21,635 nt of DNA from Desulfobacula sp. (lineage in GTDB: Bacteria > Desulfobacterota > Desulfobacteria > Desulfobacterales > Desulfobacteraceae): NCBI RefSeq assembly GCF_021107415.1, contig NZ_JAIOSW010000161.1, forward strand, positions 1-21,635, given 5' to 3'. Positions 14,952-21,635 of the stretch are shown here, in pieces. Position numbers and translations under genes: made by a program. Under the pieces are notes generated by a model, which searched no databases, was not told the origin of the DNA, and saw only the letters and a program-made list of their open reading frames with translations. How positions within the stretch are numbered: position 1 is the first letter of the stretch; every line of letters begins with the position of its first letter.

Positions 14952-15397
14952 TAACTTTATTAAAAAATTTGATTAAAATGAATATTTATCTATTTATCTA
15001 TTTAGATTTTATATATTTTTTAAGATTAAAAACAAACATTTCAATAAAAAAATAAAATTTAATGTTAAATGTCAATGAACATAGATAAGCTCTCCGCTGT
15101 ATAAAAGGCAGATAGTTTATTCTTCAGTTTTGAAATTCATTTTTTATTGAAGACAAAATATCTGAAGTGAAAAATTTATAAATTCAATTTATGTATTTTA
15201 ACGATTTTTACTAGCAAGTATAGATGGTATCATCAGTGACGAGTAAAATTGAAAATTGGGGTACGACTTCCAAAAGAAACACTCGGTGCTCAAGACCCTA
15301 CCGGCAGTGATCATAGTAACGTGTTGGGCTCACTTTTTTAAAATATTCCAAATGCCAAATGTAGTATAGATAAACTTTTCAACGGGATATGGCTAAA
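14952..15397. other. AT-rich intergenic region
   Basis: No supportable gene is visible in this stretch, which separates the transport cluster from the end of the housekeeping cluster; both are transcribed on the minus strand. All frames are interrupted. It is strongly AT-rich up to about 15200 and less so after. ATTTATCT occurs twice in tandem with a third degenerate copy at 14984-15007. No tRNA-like or clear terminator structure was recognised except the weak stem at 15398-15415. Confidence 0.5.
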
Positions 15398-15415
15398 TGC
15401 CTTAAATAAAAGGCA
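15398..15415 (-). terminator. Possible weak terminator at the end of the hydrolase gene
   Basis: TGCCTT (15398-15403) and AAGGCA (15410-15415) form a perfect 6-bp stem around the hydrolase stop codon. On the minus strand it is followed by only a short T-rich stretch (TTTAGCC), so it is a poor intrinsic terminator. Its location at the end of the cluster is the main support. Confidence 0.3.
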
Positions 15416-16262
15416 GGATGGTATCGATTGTTTTATCAGGGTCTTCCATCATTAGAAAATGACCGAATTCTTTCAGCTCAACAAAAGTGCAGTTTTTGAT
15501 TATTTTTGTCAGCCTGCTGGCGGCTTGTTTATGGAACAAGTCTGATCTTTCACCTCTGACGACAAGGACAGGAATATTGATATGGTTTGCATGCTGCCAG
15601 GTATTGAAGGGGACAAACTCATAAATCTGTGCTTCAAATTCAGGGTTGCAGCATAATTCCCAAGTGGTTGCGGTATCTTTTTCAATGGCCGTATCCACAT
15701 AGGCTTGAACATATTCAGGTTTCCATGACTTGAACATGCCCTTGCCTGAATAATGGATCAATGCCTCTTCTCTGGATTGAAATTCAGATTTTTTGGTCCG
15801 GGTCATTTTAGGAAGAGAAAGACTCCCAGCAAGTCCTATTTTTCTAAATAAGGCTGCAAGCCAAACAATTTTCATTGGAAGAATAATGGGGTCCAGCAGG
15901 ACTATCTTTGAAAAAAGATGGGGAAACAGGGCTGCGGCCGCATAGGTAAAATATCCGCCGATGGAATGGCCGATGCCGATGACCGGAGGATTTGTAATGG
16001 CGCAAACAACCTGTTCAAGATCCTTGATAAAAATATCCCAGCTTTTTATCTGAGTCGTATTTTCCTTTGTGGAGAACCCGTGTCCCCTGATATCTGTTGC
16101 ATAGATTTTCAAGTCATGGGAGGATAGCTTTTCTAAAAAAGGCAGATAGGTTCCAGCACTCAAGGAGTTGCCGTGGCAAAAATGAATTTGATTTTCTGAT
16201 TCCCCCAGGGCATGGTAATGAAAAAATCCCTGGTTTATATTTATAAATTTTCCCTTTATCAT
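15402..16262 (-). CDS. Alpha/beta hydrolase
   Basis: This encodes a 286-residue alpha/beta-hydrolase-fold enzyme of the esterase/lipase or haloperoxidase-like group. I placed the start at the ATG at 16262 (MIKGKFININ), after AAGAGACG; the longer frame to 16355 would overlap the ComF gene. The catalytic triad is visible: Ser100 in GHSIGG, Asp241 in RGERSD and His268 in EFGHFLMMEDP. The HG segment after the third strand (FCHGNSLSAG, residues 28-37) supplies the oxyanion hole, and DIRGHGFS (57-64) is the usual loop. A lid-like helical insertion lies around 125-200. No signal peptide is seen, so it is probably cytoplasmic. The substrate cannot be predicted. It is the last gene of the minus-strand cluster, 49 bases after comF. 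Confidence 0.88.
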   Translation of the reverse strand: MIKGKFININQGFFHYHALGESENQIHFCHGNSLSAGTYLPFLEKLSSHDLKIYATDIRGHGFSTKENTTQIKSWDIFIKDLEQVVCAITNPPVIGIGHSIGGYFTYAAAALFPHLFSKIVLLDPIILPMKIVWLAALFRKIGLAGSLSLPKMTRTKKSEFQSREEALIHYSGKGMFKSWKPEYVQAYVDTAIEKDTATTWELCCNPEFEAQIYEFVPFNTWQHANHINIPVLVVRGERSDLFHKQAASRLTKIIKNCTFVELKEFGHFLMMEDPDKTIDTILPFI

Positions 16263-16311
16263 CGTCTCTTGCTCTTTTATTATCCTTGGTGCTACAGGTA
16301 TTTGTAGTATT

Positions 16312-17151
16312 TCAGGTTCTGGCAAGCACCAGTGCTTCCACCTTTTTTGCACCATTTTTTAACAACTCCATAGCAGCCTCATTACAGGTTGCACCCGTAG
16401 TAAAAACATCGTCAATTAAAAGAATATTTTTATTTTCAATTGCTTTTTTATTAACGACCTGAAACGCTTTTTTTAAATTGTTTTTTCTCTGTTCAATATC
16501 AAACCCTGTTTGCGGATCTGTCTTTTTAACCCTGGCAAGTGAAGCAGTATCAATGTCCCATTGAGGCGGCTGTTGATAGATCTTTTGATAGGTTTTAATA
16601 AAGTTTCGGATCATCAGATATGCCTGGTTAAATCCCCTTTCCCTCAGTTTTTTCTTGTGCAAAGGCACGGGCAGGATCAAATCGACACGGGATGTTGAAT
16701 AGTGCCGTAAAAATGTCTGAAACAATAAGTGTTCAAATACCTTTGCAACCGACAGTTTTGAATGATATTTAAAAAGGGGAATCGCATCTTTTACAATGCC
16801 TTTATACTCTACTGCTGCTCTGACCCGGTCCAGCTTTAAAGGTGCTTTCAGACAGGCTTCACACACATGATTTTCATCAAAATCCGATGCTGTAATCTGG
16901 TGGAACTGAATCCCGCACTTTATGCAAAAAGGTGTGTCAATCGGATGAAATCCAAGCCCCATGCAATGATCACAAAAACAGGCCTCCATTGTATGGGGTT
17001 TAACCGTATCGGGATCAATGTAGGCACCGCATTTTAAACACTTTAATGGATATAAAAGCTGTTCAAAGATCCTGATAGTGTTTTTTAATGCTGATACGGA
17101 ATATATTCTGCAATAATCCTTGAAATACTTTAGCATGTGTTGCCTGTTCAC
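16312..17151 (-). CDS. comF: ComF-family phosphoribosyltransferase-like protein
   Basis: A 279-residue ComF/ComFC-type protein. The N-terminal third carries four CxxC pairs (Cys38/41, 60/63, 76/79, 97/100 counted from the GTG at 17151), i.e. two zinc ribbons. The C-terminal part is a type I phosphoribosyltransferase fold: PVPLHKKKLRERGFNQA is the classic ComF signature and ILLIDDVFTTGATCNEA is the PRPP-binding loop. In naturally competent bacteria ComFC takes part in DNA uptake; in most other bacteria its role is unclear. Start choice is open between the GTG at 17151 and the ATG at 17136, the latter having AGG six bases upstream. It lies 14 bases after rlmB. The product family is firm, and the biological role here is unknown. 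Confidence 0.9.
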   Translation of the reverse strand: MNRQHMLKYFKDYCRIYSVSALKNTIRIFEQLLYPLKCLKCGAYIDPDTVKPHTMEACFCDHCMGLGFHPIDTPFCIKCGIQFHQITASDFDENHVCEACLKAPLKLDRVRAAVEYKGIVKDAIPLFKYHSKLSVAKVFEHLLFQTFLRHYSTSRVDLILPVPLHKKKLRERGFNQAYLMIRNFIKTYQKIYQQPPQWDIDTASLARVKKTDPQTGFDIEQRKNNLKKAFQVVNKKAIENKNILLIDDVFTTGATCNEAAMELLKNGAKKVEALVLART

Positions 17152-17165
17152 CTTCAGGCTTTCCT

Positions 17166-17933
17166 TTATGTTCTTTGGCGAAGGGCTTCATACATGGCAA
17201 TACCCCCTGCCACAGAAGCATTCAGGGAATTAACCTTTCCTATATTTTGGCCTATATCCAGGCCAATATTCGGAATAGATAATAAAAAATCACACTCTTT
17301 TTTTACAAGAGGCCTGATACCTTTGTGTTCACCGCCAATAACAAGCGCAATATTCCCTGTCAGATCAGCGTTAAACAAAGAAGTATCGCCGTCTGCATCC
17401 AGACCGGATATCCATACTCCATTTTCTTTCAAAGATCTTAAAATGGAAGCTGTATTGGTAATCATATAGATATCCGCATGCTCCATGGCACCGGCAGAAC
17501 TTCTGGAGACGGTTGAAGAAGGCACGGCAGATCGGTCCTTTGGAACAAGAATATAATCAACCCCGGCGCAGAGCGCCGTTCTGATTAATGCCCCGAGGTT
17601 ATGGGGGTCTTCAATATTTTCCAGGATCAGAATAAAACAAGGCGCTTTTTTTTCCTGTACAAGCATTACGACCTCGGATGCTTTTTTGACAGGAAAAAAA
17701 GATGTTTTGGCAACCAATCCCTGATGATTTGAAAAATCGGTCATCCTGTCCAGAAATTCAGGATCAACAGCCTGGATTTGTATATTTCTTTCCCGGGCAA
17801 GGGTCTCTATGTTTTCCATCCTTGAAAGGGATCTTTTTTTTGAAATCAGTATCTTATAAAAATTTCTTTTGTGTGCCTTTAATGCTTCATACACAGAATG
17901 GAACCCAAAAAGGATATCGTTTTTCTCTTTCAT
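17166..17933 (-). CDS. rlmB: 23S rRNA 2'-O-methyltransferase RlmB (SpoU/TrmH family)
   Basis: A 255-residue SPOUT methyltransferase, most like RlmB, which methylates the ribose of a guanosine in 23S rRNA using S-adenosylmethionine. Residues 1-80 form the L30e-like substrate domain (LFGFHSVYEALKAHKRN, then HQGLVAKT). The catalytic knot has ILENIEDPHNLGALIRTA (motif 1, with the conserved Asn and Arg), LVIGGEHKGIRPLV (motif 2) and KVNSLNASVAGGIAMYEA (motif 3). The length is typical. Its start ATG overlaps the gmk stop by four bases, so the two are translationally coupled. A specificity other than RlmB within the TrmH family cannot be excluded from sequence alone. Confidence 0.9.
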   Translation of the reverse strand: MKEKNDILFGFHSVYEALKAHKRNFYKILISKKRSLSRMENIETLARERNIQIQAVDPEFLDRMTDFSNHQGLVAKTSFFPVKKASEVVMLVQEKKAPCFILILENIEDPHNLGALIRTALCAGVDYILVPKDRSAVPSSTVSRSSAGAMEHADIYMITNTASILRSLKENGVWISGLDADGDTSLFNADLTGNIALVIGGEHKGIRPLVKKECDFLLSIPNIGLDIGQNIGKVNSLNASVAGGIAMYEALRQRT

Positions 17934-18499
17934 GGTTGCGCTATCTCTTTTTCAAAAATCGAGCAAAGCTCTTCTATGGCTTCATCAAGATCATCATTGA
18001 CCACCACGTATTGATACATGTCTTTTTGGGTCATTTCAAGTTTTGCATTCTCAAGACGTCTGGCAATCACTTCTCTGGAATCTGTTCCCCGGTTTTCAAG
18101 CCGTTGAAACAAAATTTCAAAAGAGGGCGGCATGATAAATATGGAAACCAGATCCAGGTCTGAGTCCATGATTTGTCTTGCACCCTGGATATCAATATCC
18201 AGAAGAAGATCCCAGCCTTTTCCAAGGCAATTTCTTACAAATTTTTTGGATGTGCCATAATAATTATCATGAACCTTTGCCCATTCAAGCCAGTGATCCT
18301 GGCTTATTTTCCGCTCAAACTCCTCCAGGCTGATAAAGAAGTAATCAACGCTATCCTGTTCATTTTTCCTTGGACTTCTAGTGGTGTGAGATACAGAATA
18401 AAAAAGGCTTTTAAACCGGTTTAACACCTTTCTTACCAATGTTGTTTTGCCGGCCCCTGAAGGGGCGGAGATTAAAAACAGCTTTCCCATGCCCGTCAT
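17930..18499 (-). CDS. gmk: Guanylate kinase
   Basis: A 189-residue essential nucleotide kinase, GMP + ATP to GDP + ADP. The P-loop is ISAPSGAGKTTL at residues 9-20. It is followed by SVSHTTRSPRKNE (GMP-binding loop with Ser, Thr and Arg), DYFFISLEEF, WAKVHDNYYGTS and DLLLDIDIQGARQI, all standard parts of Gmk, and by the lid and adenine region FQRLENRGTDS. The length is normal. The ATG at 18499 has an AGGAAG-like sequence upstream; the ATG at 18490 is an alternative. It lies four bases after remA, a pairing also seen in Firmicutes and many deltaproteobacteria. Confidence 0.96.
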   Translation of the reverse strand: MTGMGKLFLISAPSGAGKTTLVRKVLNRFKSLFYSVSHTTRSPRKNEQDSVDYFFISLEEFERKISQDHWLEWAKVHDNYYGTSKKFVRNCLGKGWDLLLDIDIQGARQIMDSDLDLVSIFIMPPSFEILFQRLENRGTDSREVIARRLENAKLEMTQKDMYQYVVVNDDLDEAIEELCSIFEKEIAQP

Positions 18500-18503
18500 G
18501 GGA

Positions 18504-18764
18504 TTATTCTTCTTCCTGGCTCATCAGGGATTCAAATCTGTTGGAAACAGTCTCAGCCTGAATGGCGGAAAGAATGACATGGTTGCTTTCAGTGATGATA
18601 ATTGCCCTTGTTTTTCTACCGTGGGTGATATCAATCAGACGTTTTTCCTCGCGGGCTTCATCCTTGACTCGTTTCATGGGAGATGAATTGGGAGATAAAA
18701 TTGCCACTACTTTTTGCGCCACCACAGTGTTTCCAAAACCTATTGTCAAAAGGAGCTGTTCCAT
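18504..18764 (-). CDS. remA: RemA-like regulator (DUF370)
   Basis: An 86-residue protein of the RemA (DUF370) family. In Bacillus subtilis RemA is a DNA-binding activator of biofilm-matrix genes; its role in deltaproteobacteria is not established. Family marks are [21 protein letters not shown] at the N-terminus, SSPMKRV, then [29 protein letters not shown], the conserved centre. The length matches (80-90 residues). Start ATG at 18764 has AAAGGA upstream. It is in the conserved order yicC-remA-gmk, with 26 bases to the yicC stop and four to gmk, so it is probably coexpressed with both. Confidence 0.93.
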   Translation of the reverse strand: MEQLLLTIGFGNTVVAQKVVAILSPNSSPMKRVKDEAREEKRLIDITHGRKTRAIIITESNHVILSAIQAETVSNRFESLMSQEEE

Positions 18765-18790
18765 TAGTTTATCCTTTACATATATAAAAA

Positions 18791-19672
18791 CTACTCTATA
18801 TTTTGTACCTGTTCTCTGATCTTTTCAAGCTCTGATTTCAAATCCACCACCCTATGGGATAAAGACGCATTTCCAGCCTTTGATCCAATGGTATTAAATT
18901 CCCTGTTAAATTCCTGAATTAAAAAATTAAGTTTTCTTCCCTGGGAATTATCTGAATCTATAATATCCCGAAACTGCCTGATATGACTGTAAAGTCTAAC
19001 AATCTCTTCTGACACATCACTCTTATCCGCCAAAATGGCGGCCTCCTGGGAGATCCTGACAGGGTCCAGCTCTTCTGTGTCAGAGGTTAAATAGGATATT
19101 CTTTCCATGAGTCTTTGCTTATAAATCGGCGGGATTTTAGCGGCATCTTTTTCAATCTGCTTTAAATTTTTCTCAATATAATCAATTCTTGAGGTCAAAT
19201 CAGAATATAGATTTTTGCCTTCCTCCCTGCGCATGATGTCCAGATCGGCACTGGCAGTTTCTACACAAAGCCGGATTGGCTCCCACAAATCTTTTGAATC
19301 CTGCTCCTTTTTGGAAGAAACAATCACATTCCTGGCGGCTAAAATATCTGTGAGATAGATGTCGCCCGACAGATTTAAATCTTGTTTTATCTTTTTTAAT
19401 GCCTGAAAATAGGATATTGCCTTTGCCTCATCCACTTCAAACTGATCCAGGTCCTTTGCATCATCCCGAATAAACAGTTTGATATCAATCCTTCCCCTGT
19501 CATGGGTTTTGGCAATAATCTTTTTGATATCCTCTTCAAATACCTGGCAGAATTCCGGACAATAAAAAGAAACATCAAGGTGTCGTGAGTTATAGGAACG
19601 GATGGTGACATCCGCTGTAATGGTACCGTGAGTTTTAGACCCTTGAGAAAAAGCGGTCATACTTTTAATCAT
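18791..19672 (-). CDS. yicC: YicC-family endoribonuclease
   Basis: This 293-residue protein belongs to the YicC (YloC) family, shown in E. coli and Bacillus to be an endoribonuclease acting in RNA turnover. The N-terminal domain starts with [10 protein letters not shown] and [18 protein letters not shown], the family signature (SMTGYG... and S.NSR.LD). The C-terminal part (DUF1732) contains [32 protein letters not shown] and the conserved [20 protein letters not shown], where the acidic and His/Asn residues used for metal binding are expected. Length is normal (about 290). Its ATG overlaps the stop of the DUF4416 gene by four bases, so the two are coupled. Confidence 0.95.
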   Translation of the reverse strand: MIKSMTAFSQGSKTHGTITADVTIRSYNSRHLDVSFYCPEFCQVFEEDIKKIIAKTHDRGRIDIKLFIRDDAKDLDQFEVDEAKAISYFQALKKIKQDLNLSGDIYLTDILAARNVIVSSKKEQDSKDLWEPIRLCVETASADLDIMRREEGKNLYSDLTSRIDYIEKNLKQIEKDAAKIPPIYKQRLMERISYLTSDTEELDPVRISQEAAILADKSDVSEEIVRLYSHIRQFRDIIDSDNSQGRKLNFLIQEFNREFNTIGSKAGNASLSHRVVDLKSELEKIREQVQNIE

Positions 19673-20214
19673 TTTATTTTTCCTTTGCCTGCCTTTAAAT
19701 CCAAAAGATATTTATCCCTGACCTTTGATAAAAATAAAATCATACTTTGTGATGCATAATCCGGATATGTCCAGTCCAGGGTTTTAAAGCCCTCTTTTTT
19801 AGAATACATCAATGTCAAGTCTGCATAAATTTTGTGACCGATATAAATCCTGTGAGAATATTCCTTTCCCGTGGCCAGGATAAACCGGGAGGAAACAAGA
19901 TATCCGGGATCAATATTGACCGCCCGCTTCCCAAAAGTCATAAATCTTGTTTCAAGTTCGTTGGTCTTTTTTTTAATTTGGGCCAGTTTATCCTGGTCAA
20001 TCAGATTTTTAAACGTGAACACTTTTCGGAACAAAGGAGACCCCATCTCTTTGTAATAATAATCGGTAAAAGCAAAACCAAGCCATCGGCTGATCATGTC
20101 TACAGGGCCGAACTCCTCTTCCAACAGAGGGAAAAGTTTCTCAATGCAAGCCTTATCATTCATAATACAGCCCACAACCAATTTTGCAGGATCCGGATCT
20201 TTTAGAATGCTCAT
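19669..20214 (-). CDS. DUF4416 family protein
   Basis: A 181-residue soluble protein of the DUF4416 family, common in deltaproteobacteria and some other anaerobes; no function is known to me. It begins with the family pattern AKLVVGCIMNDKACIEKLFPLLEEEFG, then SRWLGFAFTDYYYKEMGSPLFRKV and, in the centre, RAVNIDPGYLVSSRFILATGKEYSHRIYIG, the most conserved stretch, and ends with DWTYPDYASQSMILFLSKVR. There is no signal peptide or membrane segment. It starts two bases after the Trm112-like gene and overlaps yicC by four bases, so it is in the RNA-metabolism and nucleotide-enzyme operon. That association suggests, without proof, a role in RNA or nucleotide metabolism. Confidence 0.85.
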   Translation of the reverse strand: MSILKDPDPAKLVVGCIMNDKACIEKLFPLLEEEFGPVDMISRWLGFAFTDYYYKEMGSPLFRKVFTFKNLIDQDKLAQIKKKTNELETRFMTFGKRAVNIDPGYLVSSRFILATGKEYSHRIYIGHKIYADLTLMYSKKEGFKTLDWTYPDYASQSMILFLSKVRDKYLLDLKAGKGKIK

Positions 20215-20216
20215 CC

Positions 20217-20384
20217 TTACAGCGGCCTTGCTTCATCAATCAGCATGATGGGGATACCCTCTTTTATTTCATATAAAAGGGCGCATGCCTCGCAGACAAG
20301 TCCGTCTTTTTTGTCATTTAAATGAATCTCACCCTTACATTTGGGGCAAACCAGTATTTCCAATAGTTCTTGGGAAACTGCCAT
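20217..20384 (-). CDS. Trm112/UPF0434-family small zinc protein
   Basis: A 55-residue protein, too short for a 60-residue ORF cutoff. The minus-strand ATG at 20384 is followed by AVSQELLEILVCPKCKGEI, the family signature (LLEILVCPxCKG), then LVCEACALLYEIKEGIPIML and a stop at 20217-20219. The C-P-x-C and C-x-x-C pairs would hold one zinc. Trm112 proteins activate methyltransferases in archaea and eukaryotes; the bacterial UPF0434/YcaR members have no settled role. Bacterial members often stand next to lpxK or msbA, as here. A Shine-Dalgarno-like AAAGGAGAAAA precedes the start, 19 bases after the msbA stop. Confidence 0.9.
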   Translation of the reverse strand: MAVSQELLEILVCPKCKGEIHLNDKKDGLVCEACALLYEIKEGIPIMLIDEARPL

Positions 20385-20403
20385 TATTTTCTCCTTTAAT
20401 TAT

Positions 20404-21635
20404 TTAAATCTTTAGCGCCTGCATGGCCTGAAGTTTATAATATTCCCCTTTCAGGGCCATCAGATCATCATGGGTTCCTTGTTCTTTTATGGTCCCGTTT
20501 TTCAATAAAATAATCCTTGAGGCATAATCAATTGTGGACAACCTGTGGGCGATCACAAAAGATGTTCTGCCTTCCATCAGGTTTTCCAAAGCCTTTTGTA
20601 CCACCCTTTCGGCTTGAGAATCCAATGCAGAGGTTGCTTCATCCAGAATAAGAATCGGTGCATCCTTGATCAGAGCCCTTGCAATACAGAGTCGCTGTTT
20701 TTCTCCCCCTGAAAGTCTTGCACCTAGCTCACCAATGATGGTATCAAATCCGTTAGGAAACCCTTGTATAAAATCATAAGCAAAGGCGGCCTTTGCTGCG
20801 TTTTCTATCTCAGAATCCGTTGCATCCATTTTACCGTACCGGATGTTATCTTTCACAGATTCGTTAAAAAGGATGGGTTCCTGGGTCACAATGGAAATAT
20901 GATCCCGCAAAGATTTGATTGAAAAATCTTTTATATTTTTTCCTTTGACCAACAAGGCGCCCTCGGTGACATCATACAGCCGTGGCACAAGATTGACAAG
21001 GCTGGTTTTTCCTCCCCCGCTCATTCCCACAAGGGCCAGGACTTCTCCGGGTGCCACCTTTAAATTGATATCATTTAATGCAGGCGCCTCGTTATCATTA
21101 TAGGAAAAACCGACATGATCAAACTCAACATCAAAGGCACTTCCTGTAAGAATTTCAGGGTTTTGTTTTTCTAAAATTTCAGATTCCTCTTCTAAAACAT
21201 CAAATATCCTTGTGGCGGATGCCACCCCTTCCTGGATGGTGTTGTTGAGCCTGGACAATTTTTTCACCGGATCATAGAGCATCATCACTGCAGTCAGAAA
21301 AGAAAAAAAAGTTCCCGGTGTTGATGTCCCGCTAATGACTCGAAGGCCGCCAAACCAGATAATAAATGCAATGCCAAGTCCTCCTAAAAACTCCATGACA
21401 GGAGAAGACAGAGCCATGGCAACGACTTTTTTCATCTCAAGCCTGAAAAGTTCCCGGGTTTTCTCTTTGAATCGTTCCTTTTCAAAAATTTGCAGATTAA
21501 AAATCTTGATAATCTTGCTGCCGGTAAAGGTTTCATGCAGAAATGAATTCAAATCCGCCATGGTCTCCTGGGTCCCTGTAGAAAATTTACTAACGCGCCT
21601 GCCAAACAGAACAATGGGATAAAAAGCCAGGGGCA
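20404..21635 (-). CDS. msbA: Lipid A export ABC transporter MsbA (5' end cut by window)
   Basis: This is the C-terminal 409 residues of an MsbA-type half transporter that flips lipid A-core across the inner membrane. The frame is open to the window edge, so the ATG at 21561 is internal; the part before it (PLAFYPIVLFGRRVSKFS, ending QETMADLNSFLHETFTGSK) is typical MsbA. After the last membrane segments (MALSSPVMEFLGGLGIAFI, FFSFLTAVMMLYDPVKKL), the nucleotide-binding domain has Walker A GMSGGGKTSL, the Q-loop VTQEPILF, signature LSGGEKQRLCIARAL, Walker B ILILDEATSALD and the H-loop IAHRLSTI, all intact. Neighbour genes (Trm112-like, housekeeping) fit a chromosomal lipopolysaccharide locus. 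A multidrug exporter of the same subfamily is the main alternative, less likely because of the family-specific linker sequence and the context. Confidence 0.9.
   Translation of the reverse strand, partial: PLAFYPIVLFGRRVSKFSTGTQETMADLNSFLHETFTGSKIIKIFNLQIFEKERFKEKTRELFRLEMKKVVAMALSSPVMEFLGGLGIAFIIWFGGLRVISGTSTPGTFFSFLTAVMMLYDPVKKLSRLNNTIQEGVASATRIFDVLEEESEILEKQNPEILTGSAFDVEFDHVGFSYNDNEAPALNDINLKVAPGEVLALVGMSGGGKTSLVNLVPRLYDVTEGALLVKGKNIKDFSIKSLRDHISIVTQEPILFNESVKDNIRYGKMDATDSEIENAAKAAFAYDFIQGFPNGFDTIIGELGARLSGGEKQRLCIARALIKDAPILILDEATSALDSQAERVVQKALENLMEGRTSFVIAHRLSTIDYASRIILLKNGTIKEQGTHDDLMALKGEYYKLQAMQALKI

Noticed and set aside
14984..15007. Tandem ATTTATCT repeats as iterons or a CRISPR-like array
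   Set aside because: Only two exact units and one degenerate unit of 8 bases in an AT-rich stretch; this is too little for an origin or array.
6932..15397. Whole region as a mobile island
   Set aside because: No integrase, transposase, tRNA target or flanking direct repeats were seen; only gene content hints at an accessory nature.
15402..16355. Longer start for the alpha/beta hydrolase at 16355
   Set aside because: It would overlap the comF gene by 44 bases with residues unlike the family, while the ATG at 16262 gives the normal N-terminus.

Overview
The window looks like a chromosomal piece of an anaerobic, sulfate-reducing deltaproteobacterium of the Desulfobacteraceae type. This is an inference from gene content: a corrinoid/tetrahydrofolate methyl-transfer set, a TRAP carboxylate transporter, an MsbA exporter, and a DUF4416-yicC-remA-gmk-rlmB block. 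Base composition is moderately AT-rich. No rRNA, tRNA, CRISPR array or insertion sequence was recognised.

Region 1 (1-6262, plus strand) reads as one operon about cell-wall or amino-sugar chemistry: the 3' end of a penicillin-binding protein, a very large GlmS-like amidotransferase/SIS protein, an MFS transporter, and a damaged S66 (LD-carboxypeptidase-like) peptidase. The GlmS-like gene is split in two frames. The probable nucleophile Cys is in the first reading frame and everything else in the second. The junction is a T TTT TTA heptamer, a -1 slippery sequence, so it is either a programmed or slippage-rescued fusion or a one-base deletion in a T7 run. Region 2 (6330-6931, minus strand) is a BrnT toxin/CopG-type antitoxin pair with its own promoter and a palindromic operator candidate.

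Region 3 (7246-14951, minus strand) is the most distinctive metabolic unit. In transcription order it encodes TRAP transporter DctP-DctQ-DctM, a zinc-type (His-X-Cys...Cys) uroporphyrinogen-decarboxylase-family methyltransferase, an XRE-cupin regulator, a MOFRL-type glycerate 2-kinase, a cobalamin-binding corrinoid protein and a methylcorrinoid:tetrahydrofolate methyltransferase. Together they suggest import of a methylated (probably O-methylated) small carboxylic acid, corrinoid-dependent demethylation into the C1 pathway, and phosphorylation of a glycerate-like product. The methyltransferase carries a one-base frameshift about 14 codons after its real start. A near-perfect hairpin lies between dctP and dctQ, and a perfect 15-base palindrome lies between the regulator and the kinase.

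Region 4 (15402-21635, minus strand) is a tightly packed housekeeping cluster: msbA (cut by the window edge), a 55-residue Trm112/UPF0434 protein, DUF4416, yicC, remA (DUF370), gmk, rlmB, a ComF-type phosphoribosyltransferase and an alpha/beta hydrolase. Overlapping stops and starts (4 bases) at several junctions indicate co-transcription.

Three genes in 21.6 kb carry frame-disrupting lesions (GlmS-like, S66 peptidase, methyltransferase). Two are single-base changes in or beside short homopolymers, so sequencing error has to be excluded before reading them as biology.
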